64,000 nt of DNA. Source: Pedobacter mendelii (GTDB taxonomy: Bacteria; Bacteroidota; Bacteroidia; Sphingobacteriales; Sphingobacteriaceae). A program made the translations under genes and the position numbers. The notes beneath the pieces are model-generated. The model was not told the DNA's origin. It did not search any database and saw nothing but the letters and a program-made list of their open reading frames with translations. The DNA lies in NCBI RefSeq assembly GCF_014635725.1, contig NZ_BMDJ01000001.1, positions 496,001 to 560,000 of the forward strand. Reading direction: 5' to 3'. This document shows positions 10,019-18,289 of the stretch, in pieces; position 1 is the stretch's first letter, and each line of letters opens with the position of its first letter.

Positions 10019-10386
10019 AACATACTTTCTTTTAAGTTGTATGGATTATACCTGATTTCGACTAATACTGGTAATTTTTGTTTCCGAATTCGTTGTAATT
10101 CATTAGCATTTATAAAAGAATATTTCAAGAAGCAAGAATCTGTGTGGATAATACCATTCACAGTAAATGAATATTTAAATTGAAGAAATTCCAAATGTGA
10201 TACATTTCCATTAGTTTTGGTTTGAATATTATTTATAATCTCTCTCCTTTCTATGATTTCGCCTTTTGTCTTCGCCGATTTTTGAAGTGATCGCCAAAGC
10301 ATTCCAAAATATGAGAAATTAAAAACTATAAAAAAGAACAATATAATTAAGAAAAAAAAGCCAAATAGCTGAAAAAAAATTTCCAA
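10006..10386 (-). CDS. Single-span membrane protein, DUF3592-like
   Basis: The 126-residue product has one strongly hydrophobic N-terminal helix (residues ~3-28, mostly Phe/Ile/Leu) followed by a soluble region. The pattern TKGEIIERREI, then FKYSFTVNGIIHTDSCFLKY, then VEIRYNPYNLKESML matches the DUF3592 layout, in which a small beta domain follows a transmembrane helix and ends in a V-x-YNP-x-NP-type strand. The function of that family is not established. Its stop codon overlaps the LysM remnant downstream. It is probably translated from the ATG at 10386, since the hydrophobic helix starts immediately. Confidence 0.65.
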   Translation of the reverse strand: MEIFFQLFGFFFLIILFFFIVFNFSYFGMLWRSLQKSAKTKGEIIERREIINNIQTKTNGNVSHLEFLQFKYSFTVNGIIHTDSCFLKYSFINANELQRIRKQKLPVLVEIRYNPYNLKESMLWIP

Positions 10387-10566
10387 TCGAAAAATGATAA
10401 GCTATTATACTTCTTAAATTTTATTACCTTCTTCAAGTGTGTTATGATGATATTTAGAAAGAATAAATTTAGCAACTAAAATAGAAGAGTTGCAGAATGG
10501 TTAAGATCCTTTAGTAAAATTCATGACGAATAAATTAATATTGATAATAAAAAAATCAGTTTTAAT

Positions 10567-11970
10567 TTACCCCTTACTAATTTTCAAAACCATACCAACT
10601 TGCAAACCAGCTCTTGCTAACCTGTTATCTCTCTTGATGTTTTGAACGGTAGCACCTTCAAATTTTTCGGCAATTTCAGAAAGTGTATCGCCACGTTTAA
10701 CTTTGTAGCTTAGATATGAAGCCGGAGCTTTGTAAACAGTGCGTTTACTGGTATAAATTTTTAGCTTTTGTCCTGGTACAATGGTTTTGGTTTTTAAATT
10801 ATTCCAAACTTTTAAATCTTGTACTTCTATACCATATTTATCGGCAACTGCATTTAAATTCTGACCTGAAGATACCTTGTGGTAAACAACTGAAGAAGCA
10901 ACTATGGTTGAAGGTTTTCTTTTACGCAATTCACGAATATCATCTGTATGGGCTTGAATAACTTGCATTTTGTTATCTAAATCTTCATTATTAAGCACAT
11001 CATACAAACCAGCTAAATCAGCGCCTTTCATTTTGGGTAACACCAATCTTTTGGGCATATCAGCTGTTCCATTAATAATTTTTTTCTTGTATGATGGATT
11101 TAATGCAAAAAGCGATTCATCTTCTACATTTAAAACTTTCGCTAATGCAGATAACGATACAAAATGATTTACCTGCATGGTATCTGTTTTCAAAAACAAG
11201 TTGCAGGCTTGTTCTGTAATCTGGTGTTTGTTCGAATAATTCATCACATAAACTGCAGCAATAAAAGCAGGCACATAATTTCTTGTTTCCTTTGGTAAAT
11301 ATGGTCTGATAACCCAAAAATCTCTCGAACCAGCTTTATCAATGGCTCTGGTAACATTTCCTTTGCCACAGTTATAGGCTGCAATGGCTAATAACCAATC
11401 GCCCAGTTCTTCAAATGCATCACGAAAATAAGCAGCGGCAGCATAACTTGCCTGAACCGGATCTTTACGTTCATCAACAAAATTATCCATCTTTAATCCG
11501 TAAGCTTTGCCGGTACCAAACATAAACTGCCAAATACCTGTTGCACCTACTCTAGAAACCGCTTGCGGATTCATTTGAGACTCTACAATGGTTAAATACT
11601 TTATTTCCTGAGGAATGTTATAATCTTTTAAGGCCTTATCAAAAATTGGGAAATAGTAATTCGACAAACCCATCATTTTGCCAAACATATCTTTACGCTT
11701 TGCATAAATATCGATGTATTGCTGCACATATTCATTATGTGGTAAAGGCACCGACCTGGTAATAGAGTCTAAACGAAGTTTATAAATGTAATTCTGGTTC
11801 AGCAACAGCGGATTTTCAATAGCAAGCGGCACAGTCACCGTATCGTTGTTAATGAAAATATTGTTTGATTGTTTGTAAAGGCTATCGGCTTTTAAAATTT
11901 GCTGTGCAAATGAAGAGGAAAATAATCCGGTTAAAGCACAAATTGAAGTAAAAAGTAATTTTTTAATCAT
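10567..11970 (-). CDS. mltD: Membrane-bound lytic murein transglycosylase D-like protein with two LysM domains
   Basis: Cleaves the glycan strands of peptidoglycan, leaving 1,6-anhydro-muramyl ends, in the periplasm. The 467-residue protein has a signal peptide (MIKKLLFTSICALTGLFSSS), a lysozyme-like SLT domain at ~105-260 with the catalytic glutamate E130 in KYLTIVESQMNP and the supporting GATGIWQFM motif, and two C-terminal LysM repeats at ~365-407 (YHKVSSGQNLNAVADKYGI) and ~422-465 (YKVKRGDTLSEIAEKFEG). This is the standard MltD architecture for Bacteroidota. It lies downstream of gatA, separated by 111 bases containing a dispersed repeat, so it may have its own promoter. Confidence 0.93.
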   Translation of the reverse strand: MIKKLLFTSICALTGLFSSSFAQQILKADSLYKQSNNIFINNDTVTVPLAIENPLLLNQNYIYKLRLDSITRSVPLPHNEYVQQYIDIYAKRKDMFGKMMGLSNYYFPIFDKALKDYNIPQEIKYLTIVESQMNPQAVSRVGATGIWQFMFGTGKAYGLKMDNFVDERKDPVQASYAAAAYFRDAFEELGDWLLAIAAYNCGKGNVTRAIDKAGSRDFWVIRPYLPKETRNYVPAFIAAVYVMNYSNKHQITEQACNLFLKTDTMQVNHFVSLSALAKVLNVEDESLFALNPSYKKKIINGTADMPKRLVLPKMKGADLAGLYDVLNNEDLDNKMQVIQAHTDDIRELRKRKPSTIVASSVVYHKVSSGQNLNAVADKYGIEVQDLKVWNNLKTKTIVPGQKLKIYTSKRTVYKAPASYLSYKVKRGDTLSEIAEKFEGATVQNIKRDNRLARAGLQVGMVLKISKG

Positions 11971-12010
11971 GGGCTAATTGGTTTTGTCAGCATTAGTTAT
12001 TCCCGTTGCT

Positions 12011-12080
12011 ATGGCTTGTGTCATCACAAACCATAATTTCAATCTTTAGCAAAAGATTGCTTCGTAACTCGCAATGACGA
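12011..12080 (+). repeat. Dispersed intergenic repeat, copy A, with adjoining hairpin
   Basis: The 26 bases at 12055-12080 (gattgcttcg, then a three-base variable part, then ctcgcaatgacga) recur with few changes at 29114-29139 and, inverted, at 32121-32144. Next to it, 12012-12034 forms a near-perfect hairpin (ATGGCTTGTG / CACAAACCAT, one mismatch, four-base loop). The element ends one base before the gatA stop codon. Words of this kind are common in intergenic DNA of Bacteroidota genomes; their function is unknown to me. Confidence 0.7.
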
Positions 12081-12081
12081 C

Positions 12082-13500
12082 TTATGATAAAAATGCCTGA
12101 GAAAAAGCGAGTAACTGTTCTTCCTCAAAATGTTTGGCTATAAACTGAATACTTAACGGTAAGCCCGCTGAATTATTGCCTATCGGCAAAGCAATAGCCG
12201 GATTACCACTTAATGATGGCAAAACTGTAAAAATATCGGCCATGTACATAACCAAAGGATCTTGCATATTATCGCCGATTTTAAATGGAGGCGTTGGTGC
12301 CACAGGTGATAAAATTAAATCATAATCCTGAAATAATTGATCAACTTTTTCTCTGATTAACCTACGTACCTGCTGTGCTTTTTGATAATACGCATCGTAA
12401 TATCCAGCACTTAAAACAAAGGTTCCTAGAAGAATTCTGCGCTTTACTTCATCACCAAAACCTTCTGCTCGAGATAATTTATAAAGTTCTGTCAATGATT
12501 TTGCCTCCATATTACGATGCCCATAATGTACGCCATCATAACGGGAGAGATTTGAAGATGCTTCTGCTGTGGTTAAAATGTAATATGCCGGAACAAGATA
12601 ATCCAACAAATCAAAAGAAACATATTCAACTGTATGCCCTTTACTTTTTAAATCTTCTATTGATTTTAAAATCGCAGATTTAATTTCAGCATCTAATGCT
12701 TCGCTCTCAATTGTTTCTTTTAAAACAGCTATTTTTTTTGGCTTAAATTGATTTAAATGAGCAGAATAATTAGGAACATCTAATACTGAAACCGTAGAGT
12801 CGCTATCATCAGCCCCGGCTAAAACTTCTAAAAGTAAAGCGGCATCTTCTACTGATGAAATAATTGGACCTACTTGATCAAAAGAGGAAGCGTAAGCAAT
12901 TACACCATATCTTGAAATCCTTCCGTAAGTTGGTTTTAAACCGATTTGTCCGCAAAATGCAGCTGGCTGCCTTACCGAACCACCTGTATCGGTACCTAAT
13001 GCAGCTAAACACATGTCTGCCTGAACAGCGACGGCAGACCCTCCAGAAGAACCACCAGGCACTAAATCTGGATTTGCCGCATTTTTTACCGCTCCGAAAT
13101 ATGATGTTTCGTTAGAACCGCCCATCGCAAATTCATCACAGTTTAAGCGGCCGATAATTACGGCATCTTCCTGCAATAAACGTTCTACCACAGTTGAAGA
13201 ATATGGAGAAACAAAGCCATCAAGCATTTTTGAAGATGCTGTTACGATGTGATCTTTATAGCAAATATTATCTTTAATGCCGATAACCATACCAGCAAGT
13301 TTACCTGCTGTACCATTTTCTATTTTTTGCTGTACTGATTTCGCCTGAACTTCTGCCGAATAAAAAAACACCTCATTAAATGCATTGAGGTGTTTGTTAT
13401 CTTCAATTTGCTTAAAATAATAAGCCAATAAATCGGGTAATGTGAGTTGCTTTTGCGAAATGAGCGCTTGTATCCCTTTTAGAGAACTGTATTTCTTCAA
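12082..13500 (-). CDS. gatA: Asp-tRNA(Asn)/Glu-tRNA(Gln) amidotransferase subunit A
   Basis: GatA hydrolyses glutamine and delivers ammonia to GatB for conversion of Glu-tRNA(Gln) (and/or Asp-tRNA(Asn)) to the correctly charged form. The 472 residues carry the amidase signature with the Ser-cisSer-Lys triad: K76 in GIKDNIC, S151 in GGSSGGSAVAV and S175 in GTDTGGSVRQP. The N-terminus MKKYSSLKGIQ matches normal GatA starts. gatB and gatC are not in the window. It follows two tatA-like genes on the same strand with a 15-base gap, so they are probably cotranscribed. Codons 36-46 form a terminator-like hairpin in the RNA, listed separately. Confidence 0.95.
   Translation of the reverse strand: MKKYSSLKGIQALISQKQLTLPDLLAYYFKQIEDNKHLNAFNEVFFYSAEVQAKSVQQKIENGTAGKLAGMVIGIKDNICYKDHIVTASSKMLDGFVSPYSSTVVERLLQEDAVIIGRLNCDEFAMGGSNETSYFGAVKNAANPDLVPGGSSGGSAVAVQADMCLAALGTDTGGSVRQPAAFCGQIGLKPTYGRISRYGVIAYASSFDQVGPIISSVEDAALLLEVLAGADDSDSTVSVLDVPNYSAHLNQFKPKKIAVLKETIESEALDAEIKSAILKSIEDLKSKGHTVEYVSFDLLDYLVPAYYILTTAEASSNLSRYDGVHYGHRNMEAKSLTELYKLSRAEGFGDEVKRRILLGTFVLSAGYYDAYYQKAQQVRRLIREKVDQLFQDYDLILSPVAPTPPFKIGDNMQDPLVMYMADIFTVLPSLSGNPAIALPIGNNSAGLPLSIQFIAKHFEEEQLLAFSQAFLS
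13362..13395 (-). terminator. Terminator-like hairpin inside the gatA coding region
   Basis: On the minus strand a perfect 10-bp stem (AAACACCTCA / TGAGGTGTTT) with a ten-base loop is followed directly by four more U residues, giving seven U in all. It covers codons 36-47 of gatA (KHLNAFNEVFF). By shape it is a good intrinsic terminator in the direction of transcription. Its activity in a translated region is uncertain because ribosomes following RNA polymerase would normally prevent the fold. Confidence 0.45.
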
Positions 13501-13515
13501 AACTTAAAACTATTA

Positions 13516-13716
13516 TTAAACGGTTTTATCACGGTTAGATGGATCAACTTGTTCTCCATCAACACCATCTTTACCATCTTTAAATTCTTTAACACCTTTG
13601 CCTAAACCACGCATAAGTTCAGGAATTTTTTTACCACCAAATAATAACAATACCACTACTGCAATAATGATTATTTCTGGTGTTCCAAGCATTGCTGCTA
13701 TTGTTGTATTTAACAT
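13516..13716 (-). CDS. tatA: Twin-arginine translocase subunit TatA/TatE family (copy 1)
   Basis: TatA oligomers form the passage for folded proteins carrying twin-arginine signals. The 66-residue protein has a single N-terminal helix ([15 protein letters not shown]), the hallmark [16 protein letters not shown] hinge and amphipathic helix, and a short charged tail. It is 11 bases downstream of a second, longer tatA-like gene and 15 bases upstream of gatA. tatC is not in the window. The usual Glu near the start of the helix is present (TPEIIII). Confidence 0.93.
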   Translation of the reverse strand: MLNTTIAAMLGTPEIIIIAVVVLLLFGGKKIPELMRGLGKGVKEFKDGKDGVDGEQVDPSNRDKTV

Positions 13717-13727
13717 AACTTTTTTGT

Positions 13728-14117
13728 TTAAACTTTTTGACTGTCAGTTACTATTTTATCGTCGATGGGAGTGCTTTGTGGATAGGGTACATTTGCAGCT
13801 TCTGTATGCTCATCGGCTGCAACAACTGGTGCATTTGGATCAACAATAGGTGTTTCAGTTGGGTGATGACGTTCATTATTGTTTGCTACAGTTTGGTCTG
13901 CATCTTCTTTATCCAAATCCATGGCGTTAATATTCCTATGAATTTCACGCTTTACACCATCAGAAGCATCTTTAAACTCTCTAATTCCTTTACCCAAGCC
14001 TCTTGCTAATTCAGGTAATTTCTTACCTCCAAACAACAAAAGAACAACTACTAAAATGAGTACGATCTCAGATCCACCCATATTTAAAAACTCTAATAAC
14101 GTGCCTTGATACATCAC
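13728..14117 (-). CDS. Twin-arginine translocase subunit TatA/TatB-like (copy 2, long tail)
   Basis: The 129-residue protein carries the same membrane helix and hinge as its neighbour ([18 protein letters not shown] then [20 protein letters not shown]), followed by an acidic, His/Pro-rich tail of about 65 residues. The longer tail is reminiscent of TatB, but the helix has SE rather than the TatB pattern, so TatA is equally likely. Starts at residue 1, 2 or 13 are all possible; the annotated ATG at 14117 is used. It lies 45 bases after the EnvC-like gene. Tandem TatA paralogues may form mixed complexes or differ in substrate class. Confidence 0.85.
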   Translation of the reverse strand: MMYQGTLLEFLNMGGSEIVLILVVVLLLFGGKKLPELARGLGKGIREFKDASDGVKREIHRNINAMDLDKEDADQTVANNNERHHPTETPIVDPNAPVVAADEHTEAANVPYPQSTPIDDKIVTDSQKV

Positions 14118-14162
14118 TAATTTATTTTATACAAATATAAACATTTATAAACTGTCTTCAAT

Positions 14163-15461
14163 TTATTTACTAATCCAAGCCTCGGGGTTTAAAATAGAGC
14201 TACCCCGCCATATCTGAAATTTAAGAATTGCATCATCACCAGTAGTTGCAACTGCCCCCAGTACTTGTTTTGTTTCTACAGTGCTTCCTGTAGATACTTT
14301 AACATCCCTCAAATTCTGATATATTGTGAAATAATCACCGTGCATAATAATTACTACGGCTCTCCCCTGTATATAATCAACTTTAATAACCTTACCTGAA
14401 AACACAGCTCTAACTGATGTACCTGGTGCAGTTGTTATATCAACACCATTGTTTGTATATGATGCCTGATCTACTTTGTGCATCCCAAATCTTTCAGTTA
14501 TTTGACCAGTAGCTACCGGCCAAGGCAACCTTCCTCTATTGCTTTCAAATCCTTCTGATAGTTTTGCCGATTCGGGGGTTGCAGTAAGTGCCTCGCTATT
14601 TGTTTTGGCTTTAGCTACCGGAGCAGCAACAGGCGCTGGTCTATTCTCTGCTTTAGCTTTTGCTGCTTCAGCCTTTGCTTCTGCTGCGGCTTTTGCCGCT
14701 GCAATTCGAGCTTCTTCCGCGGCTTTCCTTCTCGCCTCTTCGATAGCTCTTTGTATGGCCGCCCTAATTGCTCTATCTATTTGAGCCTGTTGTTTTTTCT
14801 TCGAAGCGATATCCTGTTTAAAGGTTTTCTCCTGCTTGCTAAGGCTATTTAAAACAGCAGATTGTTGGCTTTTATCTTTACCCAAACGTTCTCTCTCACG
14901 CTCCTGCTCTTTTAACAAATCACTTTTCTCTTTCAACGTCCTATCCAGAACTTTGATTTTTCCGTTTAAATCTTGTTGAGTATTCTCAATATAACCAGCT
15001 TGTTTCTTACGGTATTGACTAAACTGCTGTAAGTATTTAATTCTTTTATAAGCCTGATTAAAATCCCTTGCAGCGAAAATAAACATCATTTTATCATATG
15101 AGTTTCTGTTTCGCTGTGCAAAGCGAATCATGCCTGCATATTCTTTTTTAAGATCACCTAACTGACCTTGCAAAGTATGTACGGTATTTGTGTTCTGAGA
15201 GATTTGACTATCCAGATTTTTTATTTCTGAGTTAATTGCTCCGATTTTATCCTGGCGTAATCTAATTTGAGTATTTATTACGTTAATTTGCTGCAAAGTA
15301 AGTTTTTTACCACTTGCTGTTTTATTAAGGCTCTTTTGAAGTTGTTCAATATCACGCTGTATTGCTTCTTTTTTTCTTCTAAGTTCATTTGCAGTTTGAG
15401 CCGATACCGAAAGTGCAAATAAACTAAAAAACAGGATAAATACGAGTTTGTGTACCTTCAT
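14163..15461 (-). CDS. EnvC-like murein hydrolase activator (degenerate LytM)
   Basis: Proteins of this class sit in the periplasm and activate amidases that split septal peptidoglycan. The 432 residues comprise a signal peptide (ending LSVSAQ), a long coiled coil at ~22-250 rich in Lys/Gln/Ala, an Ala-rich linker and a LytM/M23 fold at ~310-430 (GRLPWPVATGQITERFGMHK). The zinc ligands of active M23 enzymes are missing: the usual HxGxD is NNGVD and the usual HLHFEI is LKFQIW. It is therefore probably an activator, not a peptidase. The -7 element TACTTTTG ends five bases before the ATG, suggesting a nearly leaderless transcript. Confidence 0.88.
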   Translation of the reverse strand: MKVHKLVFILFFSLFALSVSAQTANELRRKKEAIQRDIEQLQKSLNKTASGKKLTLQQINVINTQIRLRQDKIGAINSEIKNLDSQISQNTNTVHTLQGQLGDLKKEYAGMIRFAQRNRNSYDKMMFIFAARDFNQAYKRIKYLQQFSQYRKKQAGYIENTQQDLNGKIKVLDRTLKEKSDLLKEQERERERLGKDKSQQSAVLNSLSKQEKTFKQDIASKKKQQAQIDRAIRAAIQRAIEEARRKAAEEARIAAAKAAAEAKAEAAKAKAENRPAPVAAPVAKAKTNSEALTATPESAKLSEGFESNRGRLPWPVATGQITERFGMHKVDQASYTNNGVDITTAPGTSVRAVFSGKVIKVDYIQGRAVVIIMHGDYFTIYQNLRDVKVSTGSTVETKQVLGAVATTGDDAILKFQIWRGSSILNPEAWISK

Positions 15462-15466
15462 TAAGC

Positions 15467-15474
15467 CAAAAGTA
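15467..15474 (-). promoter_or_regulatory. -7 promoter element immediately before the EnvC-like gene
   Basis: Minus-strand bases TACTTTTG match TAnnTTTG. Only GCTTA separates the element from the ATG at 15461, so transcription would begin at or within a base or two of the start codon. No convincing -33 box was found, so the call rests on one short motif. Confidence 0.35.
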
Positions 15475-15617
15475 TAAAAATTTTGCAGTAAAATATATTA
15501 AAATTGATATACCTGAGATACAATTGCTAAGTAAGGAAGAATCTTCACTTAATCTTCATGCTGTCCTTGCTAAAGAATAACTTTTCAAGCTATGAACTAG
15601 CGAGGTTTAAAATAAAG

Positions 15618-16409
15618 TTATTTTACTAAAGTATATCTTTTTGGTACAGTAAACGGAAAATCGACAGGAACATTGCCATCAATTTTAACATACTGTAAAT
15701 CGATATTTATTTTTTTAGCTCCCGAAAGGGTATTTATCTTTAAGGCACCAGGAAACAATGATTCATTCAGTTTCTGATAATCGGTATAGTTAACTTTTAA
15801 AGCCTGGCCACTTTTAGCATCATTAAGATTGGTTTCTGCAACTTTAAAAAGTGTATTAAAAAGCAATTTATAATCTAAATTTTCTTTAGCACCAGATACA
15901 GCATACACACCATTTTCTTGCTTAACATCCGATTTATCTGTCAAAAATTCGCCCATTGCATTGCCAGTTAAAACAGCCTGTAGCGTATTAAAGTTAACTT
16001 GTTTATTGGTAAAATTATAAATGTAGCTAAATGGCTTTTTTAAATATTCGCTTTTTAGCTTGTTTTGAATTTTAATACTATCAGGCGTTATTAAAGCTCT
16101 GGCCACTTCAGCCATCCCACCTAATGCGGTAATACTTACCCAAATGGTTTCCTTGTCTTTCATACGAAAGTTCATGGTAACGTCATTGGCATCACCAGAA
16201 ATATCAAGCGTAGCTTTTGCTTTTAAAGAAAGGGTGTTAAATTTTAATTGCTTACTATTTAGCAAGTTTAATGCCTCTGCTTTTGTATTATCAACTTTAG
16301 TTTCTGTTTTAGCAGGGGGAGTTTCAACAATTACTTTTTTAGATTTACATGATGTTGATAAACCTAACACACCCAAAATAAACAGGCTATTTAAAATATT
16401 TCTTTTCAT
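15618..16409 (-). CDS. DUF4292 family lipoprotein
   Basis: The 263-residue product has a signal peptide with lipobox (FILGVLGLSTSC), then a Lys/Glu/Thr-rich linker and a beta-rich domain from about residue 50 (LNSKQLKFNTLSLKAKATLD, then VTMNFRMKDKETIWVSITALGG). The arrangement resembles LolA/LolB-like folds and matches the Bacteroidota DUF4292 family, whose role is unproven but may involve outer-membrane lipid or lipoprotein handling. Its start overlaps the 3' end of the TPR gene by 23 bases, which points to translational coupling. The TPR-DUF4292-EnvC order is a familiar Bacteroidota gene string. Confidence 0.87.
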   Translation of the reverse strand: MKRNILNSLFILGVLGLSTSCKSKKVIVETPPAKTETKVDNTKAEALNLLNSKQLKFNTLSLKAKATLDISGDANDVTMNFRMKDKETIWVSITALGGMAEVARALITPDSIKIQNKLKSEYLKKPFSYIYNFTNKQVNFNTLQAVLTGNAMGEFLTDKSDVKQENGVYAVSGAKENLDYKLLFNTLFKVAETNLNDAKSGQALKVNYTDYQKLNESLFPGALKINTLSGAKKINIDLQYVKIDGNVPVDFPFTVPKRYTLVK

Positions 16410-18081
16410 TTATCTTCTTATTTAATACTTCTGAGCCATTACCAGCTTCTTTTGCTTTTTGCCATTGAATTAATGCAGCATCTTTATCACCTTTCATGAA
16501 AAGAATATCTCCATATCGCTCCAGATAAACACCGTTTTTACTGCTATTGTTTTGCAATGCCTTTTCTATCCAAGTTTGTGCCAAAGTATATTTTTGCTGC
16601 TTAAATAATATAAAGGCGTAAGTATCTGTAACAGATGAGTTTTCTGGCATTGCTTGAGCCGCCTTTTCTGCATATTGAGCTGCTTTACTCAAATCATCAT
16701 TTTTAAGTGCTAGATAATATGCATAATTATTCATGATAAGGTAATTATCTGGCTCAGTTGAAATTGCCTTTTCAAATGCAGTTTTTGCTAAAGGAAAATT
16801 GTTTTGGTTGATATAAATGTCGCCCTGTAAGGCATAAACCTGGGCTTGTAAAGCTTTATTGTCAGCATCCAATTGTTGCACAGTTTTTAAATTATTTAAA
16901 GCCGAATCGTATTTTGCAGTTTTAAATAATGCATAAGCCATGTAGTAATATAAGCCCGCTTGATTGGGATAGATGGTTAATGCTTCATCACCAAATTTAA
17001 TGGCTTCGGCATAATGCCCAAGCAAAGTTTGAATATTTATGACTTGCTCCCAAACCACATATACTTGCTCATTAATTTTTAATGCCGCCTGATATTGTAT
17101 TAAAGCATCATTTAATTTATTTTGCTGATATAAAACATCGCCATATAGTGCTAAAACTTTTGCATCAGCAGGATTTTTTTCAGCCAAACCTTTACTTAAC
17201 TCTGTTACATTTTTGGCTACAACAGGCTGCTGAATTTTGGAAAATAGTGCAGCAATAATTTTTACTTTTTCATCAATTGGCATCTCTGGGCTTTCGAATG
17301 CTAGTTTTAAGGAAGCAAAAGCCATTTCATCATTTTTTTGTTTTCGATAAACATCAGCTAAGCCCAAATTAACGTCAAAATTATTTGGCTCCAGGCTTTG
17401 GGCCTTCATTAAAACCTTTAAAGCTTCGGTATCATTACCTTTTTGCAATAACAAACCAGCTGCATATAAATAGTTTTTTAAGTCAGCCTGACTGCCTTCT
17501 AACAATTTTACAATATCGCTCTCGCTTGGATTACCATTCTGCTGAAATCGTCTTTTGGCATTTGCTAACTCTCTTGATTCACCAAATTTCTTTTCAATGG
17601 CATCGTAAGTTTTTTTTGCTTCTTCAGGCTGATTAAAAATAAACTGAGCATTTGCCTTATCAAAATAATACCCATCATTATCTGGCTCAATTCGAATTAA
17701 CTGATTAAAAACATCTATCAGCTGGGGTATTTTATTGGTGCGCTTATAAACTTCGGCCTGAAGTCTCAGATACCATTTATTATCAGGACTTAATTTAACG
17801 GCTTTTTTAATATTCTGTTCTGCTTCAGCAAATTTATCCAAGCGTAGACTTGCATTTGCCAGTTCGAAATAGGCTGCATGATTAGCAGAATCTACACTTA
17901 CAATTTTGGTGAAATTGTTTGATGCAGCTAAATAATTATCAGATATTTTTTCTTTCAAACCAGCAAAAAATATCTGTTTTATCATATTGCTATCGCGATT
18001 CGAGTTTTGCGCAGGAATGACTTGCGCAAAAGCTTTACAGCCAAGGGCTAAAACAGCAAGAAAAATATATCCTTTAATCAT
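16387..18081 (-). CDS. Exported tetratricopeptide-repeat protein
   Basis: The 564 residues begin with a signal peptide (MIKGYIFLAVLALGCKAFAQ) and consist almost entirely of about thirteen TPR units, for example NHAAYFELANASLRLDKFAE, KWYLRLQAEVYKRTNKIPQ and SVTDTYAFILFKQQKYTLAQ. TPR arrays form superhelical scaffolds that bind peptides or partner proteins; here the location is periplasmic. It overlaps the following DUF4292 gene and is followed by the EnvC-like gene, so the three may act together in envelope assembly (inference). The upstream spacer contains GAATGA-type repeats rather than an obvious promoter. Confidence 0.88.
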   Translation of the reverse strand: MIKGYIFLAVLALGCKAFAQVIPAQNSNRDSNMIKQIFFAGLKEKISDNYLAASNNFTKIVSVDSANHAAYFELANASLRLDKFAEAEQNIKKAVKLSPDNKWYLRLQAEVYKRTNKIPQLIDVFNQLIRIEPDNDGYYFDKANAQFIFNQPEEAKKTYDAIEKKFGESRELANAKRRFQQNGNPSESDIVKLLEGSQADLKNYLYAAGLLLQKGNDTEALKVLMKAQSLEPNNFDVNLGLADVYRKQKNDEMAFASLKLAFESPEMPIDEKVKIIAALFSKIQQPVVAKNVTELSKGLAEKNPADAKVLALYGDVLYQQNKLNDALIQYQAALKINEQVYVVWEQVINIQTLLGHYAEAIKFGDEALTIYPNQAGLYYYMAYALFKTAKYDSALNNLKTVQQLDADNKALQAQVYALQGDIYINQNNFPLAKTAFEKAISTEPDNYLIMNNYAYYLALKNDDLSKAAQYAEKAAQAMPENSSVTDTYAFILFKQQKYTLAQTWIEKALQNNSSKNGVYLERYGDILFMKGDKDAALIQWQKAKEAGNGSEVLNKKINEKKYFK

Positions 18082-18089
18082 AATATTGA

Positions 18090-18289
18090 ATTTTGAATGC
18101 GTGAGTTTTGAATGAGTGAATTTAAGCGATACGATTATTAATTTTGAATGAGTGAGTTTTGAATGAATGAATGAACTTAAGCCATAAGATTATTTTAATC
18201 TTGAATGAATGAGTTTTATATATTCTCTCATCCCAATCACTCTCTCATTCTCTCGATCTACCTATTCTCTCAATCAATCATTCTCTCAA
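18090..18289. repeat. Short-period GAATGA / TCATTC repeat tract in a spacer
   Basis: The spacer holds two imperfect ~50-base direct repeats (from 18091 and 18142, each starting ttttgaatg-cgtgag or -agtgag and ending ...gattatt), a third partial copy at 18201, then a run of the complementary motif (tctctcattctctc, caatcaatcattctctcaatc). The two halves can base-pair. The tract extends into the stop codon of the flippase gene. It has no coding capacity and looks like slippage-generated sequence. Confidence 0.7.

Noticed and set aside
14539..14784. Plus-strand Ala-rich frame opposite the EnvC-like gene
   Set aside because: It is the antisense shadow of the Ala/Lys-rich coiled coil.
18082..18289. 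CRISPR-like array
   Set aside because: Repeats are short, imperfect and lack regular unique spacers; no cas genes are nearby.
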